A stretch of DNA of 64,000 nt. Origin: Diphasiastrum complanatum (Eukaryota; Streptophyta; Lycopodiopsida; Lycopodiales; Lycopodiaceae). The notes under the pieces were generated by a model, which was not told the DNA's origin, made no database searches, and worked only from the letters and a program-made list of their open reading frames with translations. The DNA lies in NCBI GenBank assembly GCA_029204225.1, contig CM055108.1, forward strand, positions 9,050,601 to 9,114,600, in the 5' to 3' direction. Shown here one piece after another: positions 54,547-64,000 of the stretch. The translations under genes were made by a program, and so were the position numbers. How positions within the stretch are numbered: position 1 is the first letter of the stretch; each line of letters starts with the position of its first letter.

Positions 54547-57299
54547 ACCCTTGAGGAAGATGAGGATGAAGTGGATTCTTCCTTAATGGCTTTTACATCA
54601 ACATCAAAGAGCTACTCCAATGACACATGGTGGATTGATAGTGGGGCTAGTTCCCACATGACAATCCAAAAGGAGTTTTTCTCAACTCTTGTACCTTTTG
54701 TAGGTTGTAAAAATTCTATTCTAATATCAAGTGATCTAGAATGTAGAATAGATGGAGTGGGAACTATTCCCTTAAGTCTTGGATCCTCTAAAAGAGTAGA
54801 TCTTGATATTGTACTCTATGTTCCTACACTCACTAAGAATTTGTTAAGTGTAGGACAATTGATGGATGATGGCTTAGATGTCCATTTTAAGCAAGGTGTT
54901 TGCTCCATAATGATAAATAATACTTGCATTGTAAAGGGATTCAAGCAAGGAAGGCTTTTTTGGCTAGATGCTAATGTTTTTCTTGGAAGTGTGAACATGG
55001 TGAAGGAGGAGCTCAATCAAGTGGAGCTTTGGCATAAGAGGTTGGGCCACCCCAACTTCAAATCTATGGAGATGCTATGCACCAAGGATCTTGCTCTTGG
55101 CCTTCCAAAGACACTCTCAAAGTGTGGAAAAAGTTGTGAAGCTTGTAGCCTCTCAAAGGCACACAAGCTACCTTTTGATATCTATTCCACTAGATCTACA
55201 AAAGCATTAGATCTTATTCATAGTGATGTGCACTCTTTTTCTCAAGAATCTAATGGAGGTGCATCTATGTATGTATCTTTTATTGATGATTACTCTAGAT
55301 ACACTTGTATTGAACTTTTGGATTCCAAAAGTAAAGTGTTTGAAGCTTTTGTTAAGCTCAAAACTCTAGTTGAAAATCAACTTGATGCTAGAATTAAAGT
55401 ATTGAGGAGTGATAATGGTGGAGATATATCCACCAAGATGATAGAGTTTTGTAAATCCAATGGCATTAAGAGAAAACTTACATGTACTTATAGTCCTCAA
55501 CAAAATGGTATAGCCAAGAGGATGAATAGAACACTTTGTGAGTGTGCTAAGGCTTTGAGATTAGATGCATCTCTACCTAAGTCCTTTTGGGGAGAGGCTA
55601 TTATTTGTGCAACTTATTTGTGTAATAGATTGCCATGTAAGCCCATTGGAGGCATAAGATCTAAGAATTTTTGGATCTACTTGCTATGTTTTTCAAGCAT
55701 TAAATACAAGAAAAAAGAATGATCCTACTTCTATTAAAGGGATCTTTGTTGGTTAGTCTAAAAATGGCAAAGGATATAGAGTCTATAATCCAATCACTAA
55801 GAAGATTTTAGTGAGAAGGGATGTTACTTTTGATGAAGGTAACTACTGCAAGTTGAATGAGAAAGCTTCTAATCCATCTTATGTCAAAGATCTTGTAAGG
55901 TTTGAGGAGGAGCCTACATATGATCAAGATCTTGAAGATCCATCTCAAGATCTGAGGACTCCAAGAAGATCTACAAGAAGGAAGGCCGAGCCCTCAAGGC
56001 TCACCTATGTTGACAAAGGTGAAAAAAGGGAAGATCTACATTCACTTACCTCTTACATTTTTCTAACTTCTATGTTTGATGAGCCAAGTTGCTTTGAAGT
56101 CACAAGAATGGATGGATGCCATGCAAAAGGAGTATGATGCTCTTATGGAGAATCATACATGGAAGCTTGTGGATCTTCCTCAAGGAAGAAAGCCACTTGA
56201 GTGCAAATTGATCTATAGATTGAAGTACAATCAAGATGGGAGCATCAACAAACACAAGGCAAGGCTAGTGGCAAAGGGGTTCTTGCAAACCAAGGGAGTA
56301 GATCTTGATGAAACTTTTGCTCCTGTTGCTAAGCTAGTTTCCATAAGGTTGATCATTTTTCTTGCAACTACTTTCAATTGGCCTCTATTTCAACTTGATG
56401 TGACTAATGCTTTTCTCAATGGATATTTGGAAGAGGATATTTTCATGAGGCCACCCAAGGGCTTCATCAAAGAAGATCAAGAGGAAAAAGTGTGTTTGTT
56501 GCTAAGAAGCCTTTATGGGCTCAAGCAAGCACCTAGAGCTTGGTACTCTAGGTTAAATACTTTCTTGAACCTTATTAAGATTGTTGTAAGTGCTTATGCC
56601 TTCTTTGTACTTAAGATTTAATGATGGTAAAATCATCATTCTCATTTTGTATGTTGATGACATTATCCTTAGTGGAGATGATCTTGATGGTATACAAGAA
56701 GTGAAAGTAGCATAGTTTAAGGAGTTTAAGATGGTGGATCTTGGTAATCTTCATTTAATATTAGGAATAGAAATTTTAAGAGGCAAGGATTTGAGTTTTA
56801 TTTGTCAATCCAAATATGCTTCTTCTATCTTAGAAAAGTTTGAAATGAAAGATTGTAAAGGAGTAGAAACTCCTATGGAGCAAAATGTAAAAGTTTCCAA
56901 TAGTGATGATGAAGCATCCTTTGAGGACATCACACTATATAGGAGACTTGTAGGCTCCTTGATCTATCTTACTATAACTAGACCTGATCTAAGTTATAGT
57001 TTAGGCAAACTAAGCCAATCTATGCAAAATCCATTGGTTTGTCATTGGAAAAATGCAAAAAGGGTGTTGAGGTACATCTCGGCCACCAAGAACTTTGGCA
57101 TTTTATATGATGGATCTAATCATGTCTTAAGGGCATATTCGGATGCTGATTTTGCAGGTGATAAGGTGGATAGGAGGTCCACAAGTGCTTTTCTTACCTT
57201 CCTTTGCAATGGCATAGTGTCTTGGCTTTCCAAAAAGCAAGATACTATTTCTCTATCTTCAATCGAATCGGAATACAAGGCACTAACATCCACAACAAA
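54547..57299 (+). pseudogene. Copia C protease, integrase, RT and partial RNase H
   Basis: Protease with WWIDSGASSHMT (~54640), GAG-pre-integrase (LWHKRLGHPNF), integrase with LIHSDVHS, RSDNGGD and QQNGIAKRMN (Lys where the catalytic Glu is expected), a frameshift near 55700, the RT start (DVTNAFLNGYLEEDIF), another frameshift near 56600, catalytic YVDD at 56650-56661 in a further frame, then an open RT end and RNase H to SLSSIESEYKAL. At 57300 RNase H is joined directly to the LTR end, so its last part and the polypurine tract are gone. Confidence 0.85.
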
Positions 57300-57394
57300 G
57301 GCTAATCTTGATATAGATCAAGATCCCAAGCTACCAATCACTCTTTGTGATCATTTGTGGATCAATTTCAGTCCTTAAACTTTGAGATTTGACA
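57300..57394 (+). repeat. 3' LTR remnant of copia C
   Basis: The last ~95 bp of the C LTR, joined to RNase H coding at a GCT shared by both parents. It ends TTTGACA at 57394. Confidence 0.8.
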
Positions 57395-57645
57395 CAAGAC
57401 ACTGACCATCTCGCTCTAAAAATTAAACTGATAATTTGATTGTTCTATTTCATGCATCTCCTTGTCTTTTGTTGTCTTGATTGCTAGAATTAAATTTGTT
57501 TTGTTATATGTAGTCGTGTGTCTAGGTTCCTGTGAGCTTCCATACAAAAGAAAATTCAAAAAAACAAAATCATTCGCAACAACGAATCAAAACCTTTCGC
57601 GACAGAATCTTTATCATAGTCTCGCTCAGAATGAAAATGGAACGA
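57395..57645 (+). repeat. Copia D LTR 2 end and leader
   Basis: Resumes the D sequence after copia C, collinear with 44655-44800. It ends near 57645, where unrelated sequence begins. Confidence 0.65.
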
Positions 57646-57921
57646 GACTTATCTGTCTCCTTTACAAGCACGTTCACAAAACCTTCTTCCTCATTCTCAT
57701 TTGGTTGATCAGCAAGCAATCTTCCTTGAATTTTGAACTGTGAGTCTCCCTTGCCAGGCTTCTCAGCTAAATGAATAAAAAGCTCAGACAGCTTTGTGTT
57801 GTTGACCCCTCTGGTGATGCAGTACATGAATTTTTTCTTACCTTTCAGTGAAATATCTTGAGGTTTACTCGAAATTTCAAAATCCTCAACATTTCAAAGA
57901 TTATCAGAGACAATTGAGAAT
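57646..57921 (-). pseudogene. Exon-like fragment of unknown origin
   Basis: On the minus strand a frame of about 90 codons runs from 57921 with one TGA at about 57896. Its composition is unlike the neighbouring TEs, with Lys/Glu-rich and hydrophobic alternation (KFMYCITRGVNNTKLSEL, then QFKIQGRLLADQ). It follows a strong acceptor, TTTTTCTTTGCAG, and a T-rich intron-like stretch. No domain is recognised. It may be a captured or decayed host exon. The 3' end near 57646 coincides with the D leader, so the downstream part is lost. Confidence 0.4.
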
Positions 57922-58109
57922 CTGCAAAGAAAAAGATTCTTTAGGAAAATTTCAAACATTATCTTAATGAAAATACCAAAAAATTTAAATAGACAAGCAA
58001 TTTTTGTGAAAAATCTCTAAAAATCTTAACAAAAAATTGAACACATTTTCTTACTAAAACATCTCAAAAGTTTCACTTTTCTCAGACTAAGCCTTGTAAA
58101 ACAAGAAAT
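57922..58109 (-). other. AT-rich, intron-like stretch
   Basis: T-rich on the minus strand, no frames, ending in a polypyrimidine tract and TTTGCAG. A donor-like GACG|GTAAGA lies upstream at about 58616, which would give an intron of ~695 bp holding the palindrome array. Signal-based inference only. Confidence 0.35.
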
Positions 58110-58135
58110 AGATGTGTAGTGGTCCTAAGTAACAA

Positions 58136-58504
58136 CCTATGCTCAGCATAGGATGTCGGCGTGATGTTCTATTCTTATCACCTATCAACCTATGCTGAGC
58201 ATAGGTTGCATCTCTAGTCCTCTTCTAACCTATGCTAAGCAGAGATTAGCAAGCAGCATGCGAAGACATCCTATGCTGAGCATAGATGGGACTAGAGCAC
58301 ACGAGTGACGACCTATGTTGAGCATAGGTTAGAAGAGGACCAAAGATGCAACCTATGCTCAACATAGGTCGAAACGTGGTAAGAATAGAAACATTTCGCC
58401 GGCTTCCTATGTTGAGCATAGATTGTCGCTTAGGACCCGAACACAACCTATGCTCAGCATAGGTTAGAGAGAGGACTCGTGCAGCCACCTATGCTGAGCA
58501 TAGA
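58136..58504. repeat. Array of nine CCTATGCTnAGCATAGG palindromes, dyad-symmetric
   Basis: 17-bp palindromes start at 58136, 58189, 58229 (degenerate), 58270, 58312, 58352, 58406, 58447 and 58488. Intervals are 53, 40, 41, 42, 40, 54, 41 and 41 bp. The spacers of the first seven also pair: about 58110-58245 is an imperfect inverted repeat of about 58312-58450, with the fourth palindrome on the dyad at ~58278. Both the single units and the whole block can fold into hairpins. It could be a fold-back or MITE-like element, the subterminal region of a DNA transposon, or a protein-binding array. Chance coding frames across it are ignored. Confidence 0.9.
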
Positions 58505-58510
58505 TTGCCC

Positions 58511-59211
58511 AAGTTTTAAGAAGATGAACACTAGCCAAAACCTGAATATTTAGTAATGAAATAACTTAGTACCCATGTTAAGCATTAAACAAAGTTAAAA
58601 AATGGCAATAATCTTACCGTCAAAAAATGTGTGAGCGAGAACATATGCAATATATTATAGAAATATGTGACTTTGTCGCAGTGAGAGCTTTGGCAGCATG
58701 TGTGCTTCTGAATTCGTAGGTGAGGTGAGTTATGCTTGGACTACGGTCCTTAAATGATTTTTTTTTTCAGACCCCTATCTCACGCTGATTTGGATCATGA
58801 GACTCAACTCACTTCTCGTTGACCTCGAGCTTGCGTCAGGACCGAGTTGCCGTGACTCACCTCACCTGACGCCGACCTCGAGCCTGAGGCGGGACCATCA
58901 AAACCTTAACCTAAACCTAACCCTAAACCTACTCTTGGGTCAACCCTATCCCTAAGGATGCTGCCAAATAGTATTTAAGGTATGGTAGCTGTTGGAAATT
59001 TTAATTAACTAGTTACTTTCTAGGCTTGTTGCTCATTTGCATTTAGTTATTTTTCTTGTTTATGTCTATTGAGGTTCGCATAGCTTTTTATTTGTTCTAT
59101 GACCAGCCTAGGTTGCAGTTAAGTTTGTGGAGCACATTAAGTTTTATGTGTTAACTATTTTAACGGGTCTATGCTTAGCATAAGTACATAGTTAGGATTT
59201 TTTTTAAGGTT
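58511..59211. other. Spacer with short telomere-like tract and one more palindrome
   Basis: No gene is seen. A CCTAA-rich tract (58903-58931), a pair of GACCTCGAGC...GGACC repeats (58830-58895) and the motif CTATGCTTAGCATAAG (59169-59184), related to the array at 58136, are present. Confidence 0.55.
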
Positions 59212-60078
59212 ATGATGTCAAATAGTTCTACCTCTTCTATTCCAGTAGTTGTAACTCAATACGTTGCAACAAGTGCATCATCTTCATTTGATATTCCCAA
59301 TGAAAGCTTTTTTTATAAATCCAATCCTGATTCTCAACATGTTTTCATAAAGGATGTGGCATCATCATCATTTACCCATTCATCTTCTAAAATTCCTCAC
59401 GCAAGTACTTTTCAAGAAATGGTGTCTGTAACTCAACTTGTGTCAAATCTTTCAACCTCGTCCTCGTCTTCAAATACAAGTTCTATACAATTAGAACACT
59501 ATTCTTTTGAACAAGTTGAATCATTGAGTAATGAGTCAAAAGCTTCAATTCACTCAGTAACTGATTCTAGTTAATCAACAGATCCACGTAAGTCTATTGA
59601 TCCGCGACGTTCAAGCTTTTCTCATGTTCGTAGGAGACCTTCTCAAAGTGATGTTCATCGTGCTAAATTTAAAAGGGCTATCTTTGTTGAAAATTGAGAG
59701 CCTTCTGAGTGTCCAGAATATCCTCAGGTTGGAGCCAGAATTCCGAGTCATGAAATTCTAACACCTTCTCAACCAATCCAAGCACCTACTAGTGTCACAG
59801 GTTCAATTTATAGATCAGACTCCAAACAAAAAGGAAAATACAAGAGAGACTTGAGATCCTCACCTGATTTAACGAATCGTCAAAAACAGTTGATTACAAA
59901 ATCTGAGATTCAAAAGGTACGGAATATTATTTGTTGCTCATCCCGTTGTTTGCAAAAGCTGAGTATAAGAGAAATTGAAGAATTAAGCTCAAACTTCTTT
60001 TTACGAAGTAAGGATGAGAGAAATTATGACTTTTATAAGAGCTTCCAATGTGTTACACTAGGATTAGTCATAAACTGA
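59212..60078 (+). pseudogene. Ser-rich ORF with C-terminal CC..C motif, unrecognised
   Basis: A single frame of 289 codons with only two stops (TAA 59572, TGA 59695). The N-terminal ~120 residues are Ser/Thr-rich and low in complexity; the middle is basic (HVRRRPSQSDVHRAKFK); the C-terminal ~60 residues look folded: KVRNIICCSSRCLQKLS followed by IREIEELSSNFFLRS. Such a CC...C segment before a helical R/F-rich stretch recalls the N-terminal region of some transposon-encoded proteins, but I cannot assign a family. The frame ends where copia E begins (60079), so it is probably truncated. A palindrome of the 58136 type lies 28-43 bp before the ATG. Confidence 0.45.
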
Positions 60079-61727
60079 CTGCAAAAGCTATGTCTGGACT
60101 GGTACAGATCATGGCGTACATAAGCTATAATAGAATGGTAAGGATACTCATGCATCTACTGCTTCTCATGAATTGTTTGGGGACACTTGTCCTTTGAAAA
60201 TTTGAGACTTGGTTCCATTGGTGAGAGAGCTAACTTGCAATTCATCATATTATATCTGACTAACATGTTGTAGATGTACCTCTGCTGTGTAATGTAAACC
60301 AACTTCTGTTTTCTGTCTCTGTGAATTTGTATACCAAGGCAAAAATGAGCTTCGCCCAGATCGGTCATGTCGAATTCGGAATATAGCATTGTCTTGGCCT
60401 CTTTTATCAGATCTGTATTATTGCTGAAAAGCAATGTATCATCCACGTAAAAACTAATAATGATAAAAGATTGCTGCACTGCTTTGAAGTAAACATTTGA
60501 ATCTGAAGAGCTAGGTGTGTAGCCGTGATTAATAAGAAAAGTATTGATCCTTTGAAACCATGCTCGCTTCGATAATTCCATTGAGATATATTTTCTGTAC
60601 ATCCATTTGATGTATTTTCAAATCTGCTGCAGTGACAAATGATAGCAAATGTGGAATAGAAGAATGTTTGACTACTAGACTGAAGGTCTCAGTGTAATCA
60701 ATGTTGTATATCTGAGAAAATCCTCTGGCGACAAGTCGTGGCTTTCTCTTGTTGATGCTTCCATCTGCATTGTACTTGACATTGAATATCCATTTGCAAT
60801 CAACTACATTTCTGCTAGTAGGTAATTCGACAATTGTCCATGTCTGGTTCTTGATAAGAGATGAATACTCTTTATCCATAGCTTCTTTTCGTAGATCTAA
60901 ATCAAGCTGACTGAGTGCCTCTTGGACAGACGTCGGTTCCTGAACAAGATAGGTTGCAGAATCGTTGATATACCTCACAGGTGGTCTACTAGTCATTGAT
61001 GATCTTTTAGGTAAGAGGAAGTTGATCATTTCCATTATACTGTAGTTGCTAAACTGCAACATCATCATCTTTTGATTTGTCATTGATTTGTTGTTCGTCA
61101 AAAGTAGAAGAACTTGGACCTTCAATGAAAATAGTCGACTGAGGAACTGAAAAGTTCAATTTGCTAGGAGAATCTAACAGGTTGGCTACATGGGAACTGC
61201 CTTTTCCTTTGAGGCCTTAAAACTGATCTTCGATGAAGATAACATCCCGGCCAGTGAATATCTTCGACTCGATGGGATCAAACAACTTGTAGGCTTGATC
61301 TGAAGTAGTGTAGCTGATGAAAACACATTTGATACTCTGAAAGTCGAGCTTCTTCCTGAGATCATGAGGAATCTACGCAAAAGCAGTACATCCAAAAACG
61401 CATAAGTTTGATAAAGGAAGTTTGGTACATGTCCAAACTTTGAATGGTGTTTTGTTTGAGAGACCTTTAGTAGGACATTTATTTTGAATATAGGTTGTTG
61501 TTGAAACAGCTTCAGCCTAGAAGCACTTCGGAAGTGTTGCATGTGATAACATGCACTTTGCCGATTCAACTAAGGTTCCGTTCTTTCTCTCAACAAGACC
61601 ATTTGACTGAGGCAAATAGGAGGTAATGTATTGTTGCTCAATGTCATTGTTAAGCCAATACTCCTTGTGTAAATGTATAAAATTGGACCAAGAATGGATC
61701 CTTAAATGATCCACAAGAGTGATTGGA
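60079..61727 (-). pseudogene. Copia E fragment (integrase end, RT)
   Basis: From right to left: integrase tail of the core with SNGLVERKNGTLVES (near 61590), the integrase C-terminal region in other frames (61569-61186), a Ser/Asp-rich linker, RT start (NQTWTIVELPTSRNVVDC, then KPRLVARGFSQIYNIDY), a frameshift near 60560, the RT palm with the intact FYVDDTLLF (near 60455), DLGEAHFCLGIQI, and the PDIAFAV segment to 60079. RNase H is missing. No LTR match was found. It is truncated at both ends. Confidence 0.82.
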
Positions 61728-62443
61728 TGTTAGATACAATTGATCTACCGATCTACACAAGATTTAGATCAATCTAGATCAAATTTAGATGAGAAAATCT
61801 AACAAGAACAATCATAAATGAAAGGGAATTGTAATTGTTGGTTTCACATGTGTGAAGACCTATCAGAATACAGACTCTAGCCTGAAGTCAAAGTACAATA
61901 CGATAGGAAATCAAAACTATCAAGAAAACTCAAGACAAATGATGAAATTGACAAGAATTGCCTCCAAGACCAAGATTGGTGTTACTTTTTATTATGGCCA
62001 AATGTGGCTCTATAGATACAAAAAGTGAGAACTCATGGTATTGATCATCCCTCTGATCTCACATGTGTGAGGGTGCTTTGTCATGTGATGATTCATCATG
62101 CAAAATTGACACTTAGAAAAAACCTTCTATTTTGAGCACCTTTGGTCCTTTTTTCTTCTATGTAGAGAACTAGGAAAAACTCTTCTAGAAGTGCAAATTC
62201 GACTTCCTCAGCTTATTCCACACATGTAAGAAGACTCTACACATGGGATTTGACACCTAATCTCATGATGTGGCTCATGCAATCTCTAGATTTATGCCAT
62301 ATGACTAGAAAACATGATTTTGGCCTTTTTAGCCAATAGAACTTGATTCAAACTATATGTACAAGGTATATGATTGTACTACATGAAAAGTACATTTATT
62401 TTACACATGGGAATAGGCTCTACACATGTGTAATCATCCTATA
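61728..62443. repeat. Probable LTR (family M), interrupted on the right by copia B2
   Basis: Non-coding, begins TGTTAGATACAATTG and contains several CACATGTG palindromes in TCACATGTGTGA context (near 61852, 62057, 62420), as the B and C LTRs do. No second copy is in the window, so orientation and edges are uncertain. Confidence 0.45.
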
Positions 62444-63125
62444 TGTTAAAAATTCACAATTCTAGCTTGACTAGTTTTGGTCATATGACTTGTAAATAGT
62501 TAGATGGTCATGATGTGGCTTGTCACACGTGCCAAATAGCATAGGATTCCATTCATAAGGATGTTCTCAAGTAGACCTAAGTGTTAGAACCTTTGGAATG
62601 AGTCCAAATTATGCTTAGATACAAGGGAGAAAAAATAGGAGCTATTTTTGGTAATTTTTGCATTGTTGAGGGATCTCCAATATTCCAACCCTAACCTGAT
62701 AGGGATGAAAGATCCACCAAAATTAGCATTAGGGATAGGTTTAGGGCTACTCATACCTGCCCAAAACCGTGATGGATCATGTATATATAGGCGATGATAA
62801 CTCACCAAAATCAATCAAGCAATTTCATGTTTTTTCTCTCATAATGGTGCAATTGCTCTCTATGTTCATAATTGTTTGAGTACTTGTGATTACTAATGAT
62901 TATAGGATTGAATGTAGGTCTGGTGTACGGTACTCAGACTGTGGGAGGCCGTACTTTCACACGTGTGAAGCCTTCTTCAAGGATTTGGGCCATTTAGTGA
63001 GGTTCAAGCATAGATTTTTGATGGATTTTGATGGTTCAACTTGTGCTAATCTTATGAAATCATAATCTATTGTTTCCCTCATCATTTCAAGTGTTTTAGG
63101 ATCCTTATTTGCTGTAATTTTTACA
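62444..63125 (+). repeat. 5' LTR of copia B2
   Basis: 682 bp, TG to CA, TTCACACGTGTGAA at 62956-62969. Confidence 0.95.
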
Positions 63126-63137
63126 TGGTATCAGAGC
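63126..63137 (+). other. Primer-binding site of copia B2
   Basis: TGGTATCAGAGC flush with the LTR. Confidence 0.94.
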
Positions 63138-63936
63138 CTAAAGGCTGAAATGAGCTAAATCCTTGGTTTTCATTCAATTTGATCACAATTTTTGATCTAA
63201 ATCTTGTGTAGATTGGATCTTAGCATCTAGTATTGATTCTAGAACTCAAAGTGAGTCAAATACATTGGAGATTGGTGTTGTGTGACTTAATTTTCAGGTG
63301 TTTAGGTGTCTAAAACCAGAGGCAAAGTTGCATTCAATTCACATTACCAAGATAGCAAGTTTTGCTTGCTCCAAGCATTGATTTCTAAGCGAGTTTTGGA
63401 GGTGATTTCATAGAGAAGGCTTTCTAGCATTCAAGGAGAGGGAAGATCAGAGTTTTGGGGACTCTTCAAGGCTGTTCTAAGGTGTAGTAGACACCTCCTA
63501 AAGTGATTTAGGTTCAGTCCAACCATTGCTTGACTTATACACCAAATTAGATCAATTTTTCATCAATTTTGATCATTTTTTGCTTGTGATTGGATAGTAG
63601 ATTGTGTTGCATCTTCATTAAGTTCCATTTAGATCTTTTACAAGTGATTTTGGAAGTATATTAGGTTTCTGAAATTCACTCTTGATCAGATCATTTGGAA
63701 GCTTTAATGTTCTTTATAGAAAGAGGGGCAATTCTACTAGTATTGTCTACTTCAATCAAGCAAGTGCATTGTTTCTAGTATTCTATGATTTGATTTTGTT
63801 AGAGATCATTCTTAGATCTTTATAGGTAGTCTATTACTGATCTTTTCAGGTCCCTAAGAAGTGGGATAAGGTAGACCTTCAATCAAATCAATAGAAGTAA
63901 CCTTCATTTGTGTCAAGTCCTTGATTAGGAGACTAG

Positions 63937-64000
63937 ATGGCATCTATAAATGCATATCTTTTGGATACTAATGAAAGGCTCAACAAAACTAACTATTCCA
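63937..64000 (+). CDS. Copia B2 gag, first 21 codons
   Basis: ATG at 63937 with the same N-terminus as element B (MASINAYLLDTNERLNKTNY). It runs off the window, so intactness is unknown. Confidence 0.85.
   Translation, partial: MASINAYLLDTNERLNKTNYS

Larger units (their letters stand above)
45579..57394 (+). mobile_element. Copia C, inserted in D, itself holding a solo LTR and copia B
   Basis: 5' LTR 45579-45598 plus 46286-46932, primer-binding site 46933, leader, gag from 47553, element B at 48389-54546, the rest of the polyprotein from 54547, and only the last ~95 bp of the 3' LTR (57300-57394). Flanking five bases are TGAGA and CAAGA, which could be a target duplication with two changes. 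Family C is related to A and B in protein order and LTR style but is older: one nonsense codon in gag and several frameshifts in integrase and RT. Confidence 0.82.
62444..64000 (+). mobile_element. Copia family B, second copy B2 (5' part, cut by window edge)
   Basis: A 682-bp LTR (62444-63125), primer-binding site, 811-bp leader and the first 21 codons of gag, collinear with 48389-49945. The base before the LTR is CTATA; the matching right flank is beyond the window. LTR nearly identical to the 3' LTR of B. Confidence 0.94.

Noticed and set aside
58246-58488. Minus-strand 80-residue frame across the palindromes
   Set aside because: It is built from translations of the repeat itself (YAQHR-like repeats); no independent coding evidence.
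58136-58504. CRISPR array, because of regular repeats and spacers
   Set aside because: Units are palindromes with related, mutually pairing spacers in a plant-type context, with no leader or cas genes.
1-64000. tRNA or rRNA genes
   Set aside because: No cloverleaf with B-box context or rRNA core was recognised; the tRNA-like strings are primer-binding sites only.

Overview
This window looks like heterochromatic, transposon-packed DNA from a land plant or close streptophyte relative. Evidence: many Ty1/copia and Ty3/gypsy LTR retrotransposons, primer-binding sites of the TGGTATCAGAGC (initiator Met tRNA) type and of a tRNA-Asp-like type, a chromodomain gypsy element, plant-like TATA boxes, and no operons, tRNAs or rRNAs. 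The species cannot be named from the sequence. No clearly functional host gene is present. The only long intact reading frame is the 1317-residue polyprotein of a young copia element at 35945-42376.

Layout. 1-1581: 5' end of a copia family A copy (minus), cut by the window edge and lying against copia F debris (1582-3600, plus). 3601-~6420: gypsy N gag and LTR (minus). 6467-7785: decayed coiled-coil gene whose in-frame stops are all TAG, followed by a possible 77-bp intron. 8035-14186: chromovirus G (plus), decayed. 14187-~23300: copia H (minus), split by a complete gag-only gypsy element J (15369-20304, TSD GAGCT). 23440-28585: mixed copia fragments (F2, L and an integrase piece) with antiparallel LTR insertions. 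28586-43320: two copies of a second gag-only gypsy family K (minus); the right copy is split by the intact copia element A (TSD AAAAT). 43321-57645: copia D remnants invaded by copia C, which holds a solo LTR (TSD ATTTT) in its 5' LTR and a complete copia B element (TSD ACCCT) in its gag gene. 57646-60078: the least TE-like stretch, with an exon-like piece on minus, a dyad-symmetric array of TATGCTnAGCATA palindromes, and a decayed ORF with a CC..C motif that may belong to an undescribed DNA transposon. 60079-61727: copia E (minus). 61728-62443: probable LTR. 62444-64000: second family B copy running off the right edge.

How the parts fit together. The window is a record of layered insertions. 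The youngest layers (A, B, B2 and the solo LTR) carry perfect target-site duplications, and for A the uninterrupted target is visible in the paralogous K copy near 30590. Older layers (D, F, G, H, L, N) carry nonsense codons, frameshifts and internal deletions; G and H have both lost the reverse-transcriptase YxDD region. J and K have gag with several zinc knuckles but no recognisable pol, so they would need proteins from other elements to move. The most unusual signals are the palindrome array at 58136-58504, the TAG-only stop pattern at 6518-7466, the palindrome TTCACACGTGTGAA shared by LTRs of different copia families, and the mosaic LTR history of element B.
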